A DNA stretch of 64,000 nucleotides, from assembly GCF_000018885.1 (NCBI RefSeq), contig NC_010168.1, positions 1,240,001-1,304,000 on the forward strand, given 5' to 3'. The notes below the pieces were generated by a model. That model saw only the letters and a program-made list of their open reading frames with translations. It did not search any database and had not been told where the DNA came from. Shown here piece by piece: positions 27,744 to 35,410 of the stretch; the stretch's first letter is position 1, and every line of letters begins with the position of its first letter. This stretch comes from Renibacterium salmoninarum ATCC 33209 (lineage in GTDB: Bacteria; Actinomycetota; Actinomycetes; Actinomycetales; Micrococcaceae). A program made the position numbers and the translations under genes.

Positions 27744-28154
27744 TCAGGGCTGGGAAATGAAGCGATCACGCAATGTTGGCAACAAAAAGTGCCGCAGTAG
27801 TGGTGCTAGTTCTGGCCCGTCAGCGTCGAGTGGAATCCAACGCAATTCAGCAATCTCAGCTTGCGGCGCTGCCTGCCACAGCCCATCGGCGAGATAGAGA
27901 TCGGCGCAGACTTGGTCGGCGTCGTCATTTGCTGCTTCGCCGAGCCAACGTCCTAGTGAGGTCAAGGCTGAGCTTGGCACCTCAATGCCGGTTTCCTCTC
28001 GGACCTCTCGGATGGCTGTTTCTAGCGGAGTTTCGCCGTCGTCGGGTTTGCCGCCGGGAAGTCGGAAACGTTGTGAATTCCTTTTTCGGACGGTGAGCAG
28101 TTCGTTGTTCTGATTGAGAAATGCCACTGCGCTGACGGTCACGATCCGGTTCAT
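27744..28154 (-). CDS. NUDIX hydrolase
   Basis: A 136-residue MutT-like hydrolase with an intact Nudix box (GGKPDDGETPLETAIREVREETGI, ~residues 34-57, matching GX5EX7REUXEEXGU), so it is catalytically competent on a nucleoside-diphosphate-linked substrate. The N-terminus VSAVAFLNQNNELLTVRKRNSQRFRLPGG resembles the 8-oxo-dGTP/nucleotide-cleaning group. Substrate unknown. Convergent with the disrupted membrane-anchored gene. Confidence 0.92.
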   Translation of the reverse strand: MNRIVTVSAVAFLNQNNELLTVRKRNSQRFRLPGGKPDDGETPLETAIREVREETGIEVPSSALTSLGRWLGEAANDDADQVCADLYLADGLWQAAPQAEIAELRWIPLDADGPELAPLLRHFLLPTLRDRFISQP

Positions 28155-28190
28155 TTTTCCACTTTAGTCAGGAAAGTCTGCCAACTCGGG

Positions 28191-28219
28191 TTGACATCGG
28201 AAAGACCGCGCCTTAGGTT
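28191..28219 (+). promoter_or_regulatory. Promoter of the GntR/ABC operon
   Basis: TTGACA (28191-28196), a 17-bp spacer and TAGGTT (28214-28219) form a good sigma-70-type promoter. The predicted start (6-7 nt after the -10) falls on the ATG at 28226, so the transcript would be leaderless. An inverted repeat GGTTAG/CTAACC straddles the start region and is a possible operator for the GntR protein. Confidence 0.65.
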
Positions 28220-28225
28220 AGTTGT

Positions 28226-28288
28226 ATGAGTAATGAACCGGCTAACCAAGTAACCAGCTTTGTTGGCCGTGAACGGGGGCTTTTGTGA
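28226..28288 (+). CDS. Short leader ORF coupled to the GntR regulator
   Basis: A 20-codon frame (MSNEPANQVT...) begins at the predicted transcription start. Its TGA (28286-28288) overlaps the GTG start of the gntR gene (28285) in a GTGA junction. This geometry implies that gntR is translated by re-initiation after this small frame, or that the frame is a leftover. Translation is unproven. The peptide has no Cys or repeated codon that would suggest attenuation. Confidence 0.4.
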   Translation: MSNEPANQVTSFVGRERGLL

Positions 28289-28674
28289 TTGATGACAGTA
28301 AGCCGATTTTTCTGCAGATCGCGGAGCTGATCGAGAACGAAATCGTGGACGGAACATCGGCCGAAGAGGCGCAGGTGCCATCGACCAATGAATTCGCGGC
28401 ATTTCACCGAATCAATCCAGCGACCGCTGCAAAGGGCGTCAATCTCCTGGTTGACGAAGGAATCTTGTACAAACGACGGGGAATTGGCATGTTCGTGGCA
28501 ACCGGAGCCCGGAACACCTTAGTGGTCCGCAGACGCGAAGAGTTTTTCCAGCAATATGTCCAGCCACTGCGACTGGAGGCCCGCAAATTGGGCATAGACA
28601 ACGACCAACTCGCCGAGATGATTACCCGTGCGAGTGAACCCATGACCGACCATGAAAGGGCCGTGAATCGATGA
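28285..28674 (+). CDS. GntR-family transcriptional regulator (YtrA type)
   Basis: A 129-residue regulator with an N-terminal winged helix (PIFLQIAELIENEIVDGT...QVPSTNEFAAFHRINPATAAKGVNLLVDEGILYKRRGIGMFVATGAR) and only a short helical tail (~50 residues). That layout defines the YtrA subfamily, which dimerises through the tail and typically represses a linked ABC transporter. The start is GTG, in GTGA overlap with a short leader frame. The stop overlaps the ABC ATPase gene by 4 nt, so the regulator, ATPase and permease form one operon, probably autoregulated. Confidence 0.92.
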   Translation: MIDDSKPIFLQIAELIENEIVDGTSAEEAQVPSTNEFAAFHRINPATAAKGVNLLVDEGILYKRRGIGMFVATGARNTLVVRRREEFFQQYVQPLRLEARKLGIDNDQLAEMITRASEPMTDHERAVNR

Positions 28675-29616
28675 GTAGAACGCTGACCGCCCCTGCGCCT
28701 GTTGTGAAGGTGCAGAACCTCACGAAGCGATACCGTAACTTCACCGCGCTGGACAAGGTGAGTCTTCAGCTGGAGCCGAATAAGATCTACGGACTGTTAG
28801 GCCGAAACGGTGCTGGAAAAACCACCATCATGTCTATCCTGACCGCACAGGGATTCAAAACCAGCGGCGCAGCCGAGGTTTTCGGCGGTGACCAGTACGA
28901 AAATGACAAGATTCTTGATCGAATCTGCTTTATTCGGGAGTCTACAGAAATACCCGGACGACTTCAGCGCTCAGCATGCTTTCAAAGCGGCCAGAATCTT
29001 CTTCAGTGGCTGGGATCAAGCTCTAGCTGAGCGATTGGTCGAAGATTTCCAGCTACCGATGAAACGCCGGATTAAAAAGCTTTCGCGGGGACAGCTTTCT
29101 GCTGTCGGTGTGATTATCGGGTTAGCATCCCGAGCCGAATTGACCTTTTTCGACGAGCCTTATTTGGGTTTGGATGCCGTGGCGCGGCAATTGTTCTATG
29201 ACCGTCTGGTGGAAGACTATGCCGATTTTCCGCGAACTATCGTGTTGTCTTCACACCTGATCGATGAGGTGGCCAATCTTTTGGAGCACGTCATTGTGAT
29301 CGATAAAGGCAAGATCATCATGGACAACGACGCCGAGGAAATTCGCGGCAGTGCGGTGACCGTGGTTGGCGTAAAAGCACGATTGGAGCACTTTATTGCC
29401 AACCGTGAGGTGCTACACCGAGAAAACTTCGGTTCACTTTCTTCTGTAACCGTAAACGGGCATCTGAGTCAAGCCGAACGTCAAGAGGCTGCTGAGCTGG
29501 GGCTGGAATTGGCCCCAGTTTCGCTCCAGCAGCTGATTGTCCGCAAAACAATTGGTTCCGCCGGCTCAGATTTCACTGAGACCGAGAACGAACTCAGCAA
29601 GGAGGCTGTCCGATGA
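28671..29616 (+). pseudogene. ABC transporter ATPase of the YtrA-type operon, frameshifted
   Basis: ATP-binding subunit of ~315 residues split by a one-base insertion near 28944. The first frame has Walker A LLGRNGAGKTTIMS and runs to ...ICFIRES before shifting; it ends at 29030. The second frame supplies QKYPDDFSAQHAFKAARIFFSGWDQALAERLVEDF, the signature KKLSRGQLSAVGVIIGLAS, Walker B LTFFDEPYLGLD and VLSSHLIDEVANLLEHV. Deleting one base in TCTACAG joins them exactly. The downstream permease and upstream regulator are intact. The transporter is non-functional unless another ATPase substitutes or the frameshift is bypassed. Confidence 0.87.
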
Positions 29617-30302
29617 ATAAGGCACTCAATGTGATCCGCATGCAGCTGATCAACAAATGGACATTCTTAGGCATACCCGCAGTGATCTTGGTATCAGCTT
29701 TCCTGCTCAGTCTTGCGATCTGGGCGATGATTCCAAACACTGTTGGCTATAAATTCGCTGGGGCCGGGCAAGCGCCAATCTGGTATTTTTTCGCGCTCGG
29801 TATCCAAGCCCTCACGCTAACTTTTCCTTTTTCACAGGGGCTGAGCATTAGCCGGAAAGCTTTTTATCTGGGTTCGATGTTACTTTTCGGTGGTGTCGCC
29901 TTGGCCATGGCAATAATTTTTTGGTTGGCCGGTCTCATCGAAGGAGCCACCAATGGCTGGGGCATGAACGGTCACATGTTCAAATTGCCTTGGGTTTCGG
30001 ACGGGCCTTGGTTTGCCGTGATCTTATTCTTCTTTTCGGCGATGTTGCTGCTGTGTCTGCTCGGTTTCCTCGGTGCCACAATTTACAAGCGCTGGCGGGT
30101 TATGGGCTTGCTTATCACCAGCGCTTCGCTTGCCATCATCCTGGTCGGATTGGGCGCACTATTGACCTGGTCGGGCAAATGGCCCGAGTTCGGCGGTTGG
30201 CTTTCTGGGCAGACCAATCTCAGCGTTGCGGCATCGGCGCTCGTTATCGCGGTAGTGCTGGCTGGTGGCTCATATCTGATCTTGCGCAAGACGACGCCGT
30301 AA
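29613..30302 (+). CDS. ABC transporter permease (YtrA-operon type)
   Basis: A 229-residue integral membrane protein with six hydrophobic segments (first at FLGIPAVILVSAFLLSLAIWAMI, last at ALVIAVVLAGGSYLIL). It has no other domain, which is typical of the small permeases linked to YtrA-type regulators. The start ATG overlaps the ATPase stop (ATGA). It ends the operon, with a long palindrome 19 bp downstream. Substrate unknown; such systems often respond to cell-wall stress or antimicrobial peptides, but nothing here proves that. Confidence 0.85.
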   Translation: MNKALNVIRMQLINKWTFLGIPAVILVSAFLLSLAIWAMIPNTVGYKFAGAGQAPIWYFFALGIQALTLTFPFSQGLSISRKAFYLGSMLLFGGVALAMAIIFWLAGLIEGATNGWGMNGHMFKLPWVSDGPWFAVILFFFSAMLLLCLLGFLGATIYKRWRVMGLLITSASLAIILVGLGALLTWSGKWPEFGGWLSGQTNLSVAASALVIAVVLAGGSYLILRKTTP

Positions 30303-30320
30303 CAATCAACCCCCAAAACC

Positions 30321-30367
30321 GTCGAGTTGTGGTCGGAAAACAACGTGTTTTCCGACCACAACTCGAC
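30321..30367. repeat. Long perfect palindrome, bidirectional terminator candidate
   Basis: A 22-bp perfect inverted repeat around a 3-nt centre (ACG). The outer arm reads GTCGAGTTGTGG, the inner part TCGGAAAACA. It lies between the 3' ends of two convergent genes and could terminate both. The outer 12 bp recur in the palindrome at 52907-52977. Confidence 0.9.
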
Positions 30368-30402
30368 ACTCGCTGCCTTGTGGCGGAATTCAGAGACGAA
30401 GA

Positions 30403-30999
30403 TTAGAGTCTGAGTTCGGTGGAAAGGTCGACGCCGGGATGATGCAGCACGGTGCGCAGACCCAAAGCTGCGGCTGCGTCCAGGTTCTCCTTCCGGTCAT
30501 CAATGAAAGTCACATTTTCGGCCGAGACTGATAACTCAGCCAAGACGTGTTCGAAGATCGCTTTTTCGGGTTTGATCAAGCCCAAATGACCGCTGAAATA
30601 CAGTTTGGAAAAGTACTTGGCCCAGGCACTGGAGTGCTGGAAGAAATCAGCCATTTCTGTGGGCATATTGGACAGCAATGCCATGTTGGCGCCGGTGGAA
30701 TCTATCGCCTCAAGCACATCGAGCGTATCCGAATTGAGGTTGGACCACGCTCGGATATCAAGCGCATGAAGTTCCTCGCGCAATCCATCGGAAATTTCAC
30801 GTCCCAGAACCAGCTCCCAATATTGCGAAACATTGAGTTTACCGGCGTCATAATCTGCGCGATTCTGCCAATAAGGACCCTTCGGAGTCGCTAACTCTAA
30901 GCCTGCGGCCTCGCTTAGCGCTCGCCAATCTTGCTCAGTTGGTGCGTCCGAAATCACCATGCCGTAGTCGAATAGATACCAATTCACTTGTGAGCTCAC
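30403..30999 (-). CDS. HAD-superfamily hydrolase
   Basis: A 198-residue haloacid-dehalogenase-type hydrolase. Motif I is YLFDYGMVISD (nucleophile Asp present, the +2 acid replaced by Gly), motif II LLSNMP, and motif III/IV GLIKPEKAIFEHVL...NVTFIDDRKENLDAAAALGL. The Asp-x-Gly motif I also occurs in YihX-like phosphatases, so it need not mean loss of activity. The cap is a small helical insert (residues ~15-85). Substrate unknown, probably a small phosphorylated metabolite. Convergent with the ABC operon, with the palindrome between them. Confidence 0.88.
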   Translation of the reverse strand: MSSQVNWYLFDYGMVISDAPTEQDWRALSEAAGLELATPKGPYWQNRADYDAGKLNVSQYWELVLGREISDGLREELHALDIRAWSNLNSDTLDVLEAIDSTGANMALLSNMPTEMADFFQHSSAWAKYFSKLYFSGHLGLIKPEKAIFEHVLAELSVSAENVTFIDDRKENLDAAAALGLRTVLHHPGVDLSTELRL

Positions 31000-31086
31000 C
31001 TTTGCAGCCTATCGAAACCTTTCCGCCTCTGATGCTCGGGGCGTGCCGGAGGCAAAAACGTCGGACCGCAGCGCTAACCTTGAGAG

Positions 31087-32070
31087 GTGAGTTTGGATTT
31101 CACGGCGATCGACTTTGAGACCGCCAACGGTTTCAGGGGATCGCCCTGCGCAGTGGGCTTGAGTAGAGTCCGCGGTGGTGAAATTGTCGAAGAGGCTTTT
31201 TGGCTGATGCGACCACCAGCTGGGCACGACCGTTTTGATCCGCGGAATATTGCCATTCACGGTGTCACGCCGCAGCAAGTGGCCAGTCAGCCTAGGTTTG
31301 ATCGCGTTTTTGATGAGGTGCAGCGATTCATCGGTCAAGACATTTTGGTGGCACATAACGCAGCTTTTGACACCGGCGTCATGCGTTCTGCCCAGGAAGT
31401 ATCGGCGAAATCGGGACCACGGTATGACTACGCCTGCACCGTAATGTTGGCGCGGCGTAGTTATTCTTTGCCTTCCTATTCATTGCCCTTCGTTGCCGAA
31501 GCCGCGGGCGTGCCGCTGATCAACCATCACGACGCCGTCGAAGATGCCAGAGCCTGCGCCGGAATCATGATCGATATTGTCGCCAGGCATGATGTGGCTA
31601 ATATTGCAGAGCTCTATCGAAAATTTGGCCTGACCTTGCCGTCGCTGGAAGTATTTCAACCGAGTGATCTGCCGGCAGCAACAAGTTTGCTAGCTGATTC
31701 TGCCGCTTCGAATCAGGAGCGTAACTGGCTCGGCTGGCCCGAAGAAGGTGCTAACCCCGCTGCTAATACGGCGGCGGATGCCAACCATCCGTTGTTTGGC
31801 CAGACCGTAGTTTTCACTGGGAACCTCCAAATTCCGCGCGGAAATGCCAAAGTAAAAGCAGCCGAACTGGGCGCGCAACCAGCCTCAAGTGTGACCCGAC
31901 GAACCACCGTTCTGGTGGTAGGAGACGGCTTCATCGCCGCAGACCTGCGCCGCGGTGAAACCAAAGGCTCTCGACTCACGGCAAAAGCCAAGCGAGTATT
32001 GGAATTACACGGAAAAGGTCAACAGATTGAGGTGCTCTCCGAAGGAGAGTTCATGCAAATGATCGGCTAA
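31087..32070 (+). CDS. DEDDh 3'-5' exonuclease fused to a BRCT domain
   Basis: A 327-residue protein. The N-terminal ~170 residues form a DnaQ-like exonuclease: motif I FTAIDFETANG, motif II LVAHNAAFDTGVM, motif III INHHDAVEDARACA, giving a full DEDDh set. After a linker, a C-terminal BRCT domain (~236-327: LFGQTVVFTGNLQIPRGNAKVKAAELGAQPASSVTRRTTVLVVGD...KAKRVLELHGKGQQIEVLSEGEFMQM) is similar to that of DNA ligase. The pairing suggests a DNA-repair or proofreading role. The start is GTG. Its stop overlaps the end of the convergent SDR pseudogene by 4 nt. Confidence 0.93.
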   Translation: MSLDFTAIDFETANGFRGSPCAVGLSRVRGGEIVEEAFWLMRPPAGHDRFDPRNIAIHGVTPQQVASQPRFDRVFDEVQRFIGQDILVAHNAAFDTGVMRSAQEVSAKSGPRYDYACTVMLARRSYSLPSYSLPFVAEAAGVPLINHHDAVEDARACAGIMIDIVARHDVANIAELYRKFGLTLPSLEVFQPSDLPAATSLLADSAASNQERNWLGWPEEGANPAANTAADANHPLFGQTVVFTGNLQIPRGNAKVKAAELGAQPASSVTRRTTVLVVGDGFIAADLRRGETKGSRLTAKAKRVLELHGKGQQIEVLSEGEFMQMIG

Positions 32071-32953
32071 AAATCGAAGTCGACTTTTGTAGCGGCAACG
32101 GAAGCCTGCCAAAGTCGGCTGGCCGCGACGCGATCATAGGCCGTCGAAGCAGCCGAGACCTTTGTTGGTTCGCCCACCATGCCAAATAATCGGTCCGGAC
32201 CCCAAAAAGATCCGCCGGATACATCGGAATCGATTGCGGCATGAACCACAGGCTTGGCTCCGGCATCTTTACCCTCTGAAAATGGCGCCGTCAGTGCTTT
32301 CAATACTTGATTCATCGGCGCGCTGAGCGAAAGTCCTGGACGGTTTGGCGTGTAAGCACTTGGCGCATTACCTGGATGTGCCAGCACCGAAAGCAGATCT
32401 ACTTCACGTCGTCGCAAGCGTCGGTCCAGCTCGAAGCCGAATTGCATTACTGCAAGCTTAGAGTTCATGTAATTGGTGAACCATCCGAGTTTCCCTGGTT
32501 CGCCAGTAATTGGTTTGGCACCGAGGTGGGACAAACTGCCGAGGTGGACGATTCTGGCCCCGGGGACGGCTTTAGAGCCGGAAAGAGCTGCGCCAGCAGG
32601 GCGAAATGACCAAGGTGATTGGTGCCAAAAAATAACTCGTAACCGTCCGCGGTGCTCGGAGCTTCGTGGCCGTGCACCACGCCAGCATTCGCGATCACAG
32701 CGGCCAGCTGCCCAGCGTCGGAAAGCTCAGCGGCGGCCCGTCGGACTGACGCCAAAGAGCCCAGATCGAGTTGCTGGAAGCTCACCTTTGCCAGCGGAAC
32801 GCGGGCCCGGATCGCCTCAATGGCGTGCTGCGCGCGTTCGGGATTGCGAGCCGCGATGATCACCTGATGACCGGCACGGGCCAACTGTTCGGAAACGAAG
32901 TATCCGATTCCATTGCTGCCACCGGTAACTACATAAGCGCCTGGTCCACTCAT
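32067..32953 (-). pseudogene. Short-chain dehydrogenase/reductase, frameshifted
   Basis: SDR-family oxidoreductase of ~295 residues. The first frame (32953-32465) has the cofactor motif VVTGGSNGIGYFV and the NAG motif VIANAGVVHG up to LFPALK. Loss of one A near 32573 (expected AAA GCC GTC) breaks the frame. The second frame continues VPGARIVHLGSLSHLGAKPITGE...WFTNYMNSKLAVMQF with the catalytic YxxxK. Sequence similarity on both sides is continuous, so only a one-base deletion separates it from a working gene. It resembles oxidoreductases of the retinol-dehydrogenase-like group; substrate unknown. Confidence 0.87.
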
Positions 32954-33004
32954 CGGTTCAACCTATTGATGGTTGCAGCCTATCTTGAGGACTAATCTTG
33001 ATTT

Positions 33005-33424
33005 ATGGCCCACCCGAAGATGTACGACGACGGCGACTTTGGCTTGGCCCCGTTGCGCGAGCTGGCTTTGGCTTTTCCAGAGGCCTTGGAAAAAGAAGCG
33101 CACGGCAGACCGACTTTTCGGGCGGGGGAGAAGGGCAAGATCTTTGCCTACTTCGGTCAAGGGCAATCTGGGCGGCCGCATCCGAGCTCGGTGCAGATAC
33201 TTGCCTTTGGTTCGGAACGCGATGCTCTCCTTGCCGATGAGCGCTGCTATTTACCAGCCTATTTGGCTCCAGCGGGTTGGATTGGCTTGGACTTTGCAGT
33301 CGCTACCGTCGATTGGCAGGAGATTGCGGAGCTTTTGGACTCCTCATACCAGGCCATTGCCTCTGCACGGTTGCTGGCAAAAATAGATCTTGCTGGCGGT
33401 CCAGCCACATCTAAGCAGTCTTAG
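33005..33424 (+). CDS. MmcQ/YjbR family protein
   Basis: A 139-residue single-domain protein of the MmcQ/YjbR family, which has a CyaY-like double-wing fold proposed to bind DNA. Typical segments are LRELALAFPEALEKEAHGRPTFRAGEKGKIFAYF at the N-terminus and CYLPAYLAPAGWIGLDFA...DWQEIAELLDSSYQAIA near the end. Function is poorly defined even in model species. It lies just upstream of the IS element; the 34 bp between them are unremarkable. Confidence 0.9.
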   Translation: MAHPKMYDDGDFGLAPLRELALAFPEALEKEAHGRPTFRAGEKGKIFAYFGQGQSGRPHPSSVQILAFGSERDALLADERCYLPAYLAPAGWIGLDFAVATVDWQEIAELLDSSYQAIASARLLAKIDLAGGPATSKQS

Positions 33425-33508
33425 TTCGACACATTACTAGGGCCTATTGCAAGAGCAGTGAATCGCCCCGGTGTGTCCGGAGACTTTCTTGTTTGAGAGG
33501 ATCAGGAC

Positions 33509-33874
33509 ATGGCAGGGAAAACTACGACACGGTATCCGCAGGAGTTGAAGGATCATACGGTGCGCATGGTGGCGGAGATGGAGGGTGCGTCTTCGGAGTG
33601 GGCGGCGATGCAAAAAGTTGCCCAGCTTTTGGGTGTGGGTGTGCCGGAAACGGTGCGTAAATGGGTCCGGCAAGCCGAGATCGATGTTGGTACTAGAACT
33701 GGAACAACGAGCACGGAATCGGCCGAGCTGAAACGGTTACGGCGTGAGAACGCTGAGCTGAAACGGGCGAACGCGATCCTTCGGAGTGCTTCAGCTTTTT
33801 TCGCGGTCGAACTCGACCGCCACAACACTGATCGTGAAATACATCAAGGACCATGCCGGTCACCGCGAGAATAA
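33509..33874 (+). CDS. IS3-family OrfA (helix-turn-helix protein)
   Basis: A 121-residue OrfA with an N-terminal HTH of the Tnp_1 type (TTTRYPQELKDHTVRMVAEMEGA...QKVAQLLGVGVPETVRKWVRQAEID) and a heptad region (ESAELKRLRRENAELKRANAILRSASAFF) that acts as a leucine zipper for multimerisation. AGAGGATCAGGAC precedes the ATG. The frame ends at TAA 33872-33874. A run of six T's in GCTTTTTTCGC lies at the usual position of the programmed frameshift site. Confidence 0.92.
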   Translation: MAGKTTTRYPQELKDHTVRMVAEMEGASSEWAAMQKVAQLLGVGVPETVRKWVRQAEIDVGTRTGTTSTESAELKRLRRENAELKRANAILRSASAFFAVELDRHNTDREIHQGPCRSPRE

Positions 33875-34775
33875 TGGATTGCGGTGGGGTGTCGAGTCGA
33901 TCTGCCAGGTGCTTACTGGGACGGGGTGAAGACCACCCCGTCCCACGTACTACGAATGGGTGGATAAAACACGATCTCACCGAGAACAACGTGATGAGGT
34001 GCTCAAGCCCGTGATCCAGAAGGTGTATGCCGCTAATTACGGGGTTTACGGCACCAGGAAAGTCTGGTTGGCGATGAACCGTGAAGGTGTGCCGGTGGCC
34101 AGGTGCACGGTAGAACGGCTCATGGGGTTACTTGGCATACAGGGTGCGGTCCGTGGCAAGGTCAAACGCACCACGATCAAAGACTCGAAGGCGGCCCGAG
34201 CGAAGGACTTGGTCCGCCGTGATTTCACACCAACGGCACCGGATCGGCTATGGGTAGCTGATTTCACCTATGTTTCGACCTGGTCCGGGTGGGTCTATGT
34301 TGCCTTCGTGATCGATGCTTACTCTCGGAGGATCCTGGGCTGGTCAGCGAGTGCTTCTATGAACACCGTGCTAGTGCTCAACGCAGTTAATCAGGCAATC
34401 TGGAGTCGTGAACGGGCCGGGGCTGAGATTTCCGGGGTGATTCATCATCACGATGCCGGGGCTCAATACGCCTCCTTGGCCTTCACCGAACGCCTGGCCC
34501 AGGCCGGTATCCGCCCCTCGATCGGTTCTGTGGGTGATAGTTACGACAACGTCTTGGCGGAAACCATCAACGGGCTTTATAAGACCGAGCTGATCAAACC
34601 CGGCAAGCCCTGGCGGACTCTAGAAGAAGTCGAAATCGGCACCGCTGAATGGGTCGATTGGTACAACCACCGAAGGCTCTACCAGTACTGCGGAGACATC
34701 CCACCAGTAGAGCTAGAAAACCACTACTACAATCACTACCAGAGCACGGCAGCCGCCGACAGGCTCATCGTCTGA
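33834..34775 (+). pseudogene. IS3-family OrfB transposase with compensating indels
   Basis: DDE integrase-type transposase. The catalytic triad is intact: D in VADFTYVSTWSGWVY, D in IHHHDAGAQYAS, E in ETINGLYKTELI. Upstream of it the frame is disturbed: reading IKDHAGHRENNGLRWGVESICQVLT, a G is missing near 33920, so TGA appears at 33927. Between 33920 and 33943 the expected residues (DGVKTTPS) lie in another frame, and an extra C near 33944 restores the original one (TYYEWVDKTRSH). Two compensating indels leave only ~8 codons out of frame, but the stop makes this copy defective. The longest uninterrupted part begins at 33960. Confidence 0.85.
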
Positions 34776-34823
34776 GAAACCCTCAGGACACACCGGAGCG
34801 ATTCACAGATCTACGCTTTGAAA

Positions 34824-35405
34824 ATGGCACAGTTATTTGAATCAAAGGGCGCTAGCGCATTAGCCGGCACGGTTTCGGCCACAGATTTTATTAGTGTGCC
34901 GCAATCTCGGTTTAAACGAATCTTCGCATTTCCCAATCCGGTCAATGAATATACTGCGCGATTTACCGCCGGATTAGTCGTCATCTTGGCTTTGGTGACT
35001 CTTGCTACCGGCTGGGGCTGGGGGTTGGTAATTTTGGCTGCCGGCTTCGTATTACGAGTGCTGTTTGGACCCCGAATTTCACCTTTTGCCTTGCTATCGG
35101 TCAAGGTACTTGCGCCAAGGCTTGGCGAAGCCAAGTTGTTCGCCGGGCCACCAAAGCGCTTCGCACAGGGCATGGGCGCCGTGATCTCATTGGCGGCTAC
35201 GGTGTTCTTTTTCGCCGGGATTCCCGTAGTCGCTTGGGCGATTTTGGTGCTTTTTATCGTGGCATCATCCTTGGAATCATTCCTGGGGTTCTGCTTGGGT
35301 TGTGTGATCTTCGGCTTCTTGCAACGTCGCGGGGTGAACCCGGAGTCAGTTTGCGAAGCCTGCAATAACGTGAGCCTGCGTTCGGTATTTAGTCAGCAGA
35401 GCTAG
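34824..35405 (+). CDS. DUF4395 membrane protein
   Basis: A 193-residue protein with four hydrophobic segments (FTAGLVVILALVTLATG, GLVILAAGFVLRVLFG, MGAVISLAATVFFFAGIPVVAWAIL, and one over SFLGFCLGCVIFGFL). It has two Cys pairs: FCLGC inside the last span and VCEAC in the tail. These are typical of DUF4395, a family often linked to thioredoxin or rhodanese partners. The ATG at 34824 has no ribosome-binding site, and an in-frame TTG lies two codons earlier. The IS element ends 18 bp before the start, so the native promoter or leader is probably displaced and expression may depend on the IS. Confidence 0.82.
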   Translation: MAQLFESKGASALAGTVSATDFISVPQSRFKRIFAFPNPVNEYTARFTAGLVVILALVTLATGWGWGLVILAAGFVLRVLFGPRISPFALLSVKVLAPRLGEAKLFAGPPKRFAQGMGAVISLAATVFFFAGIPVVAWAILVLFIVASSLESFLGFCLGCVIFGFLQRRGVNPESVCEACNNVSLRSVFSQQS

Positions 35406-35410
35406 CAGAC

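Larger units (their letters stand above)
33459..34805 (+). mobile_element. IS3-family insertion sequence (IS994-like)
   Basis: A 1347-bp element bounded by imperfect terminal inverted repeats. The left end is TGAATCGCCCCGGTGTGTCC and the right end, read inward, is TGAATCGCTCCGGTGTGTCC; similarity continues patchily for ~15 bp more. The ends are TG...CA and the element is flanked by a 3-bp direct repeat CAG (33456-33458 and 34806-34808), typical of IS3-family transposition. It contains orfA and a damaged orfB. The organism guess points to IS994, but the name was not verified by a search. The insertion lies ~15 bp upstream of the DUF4395 start. Confidence 0.93.

Noticed and set aside
30321..30367. 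Palindromes as CRISPR repeats
   Set aside because: Each is a single palindrome with a short loop, with no spaced array and no cas genes.
33780..33875. orfA-orfB junction of the IS as proof of programmed -1 frameshifting
   Set aside because: The T-run is in the right place, but the downstream frame relation in this copy does not fit a simple -1 shift and the copy has indels, so the signal cannot be verified here.
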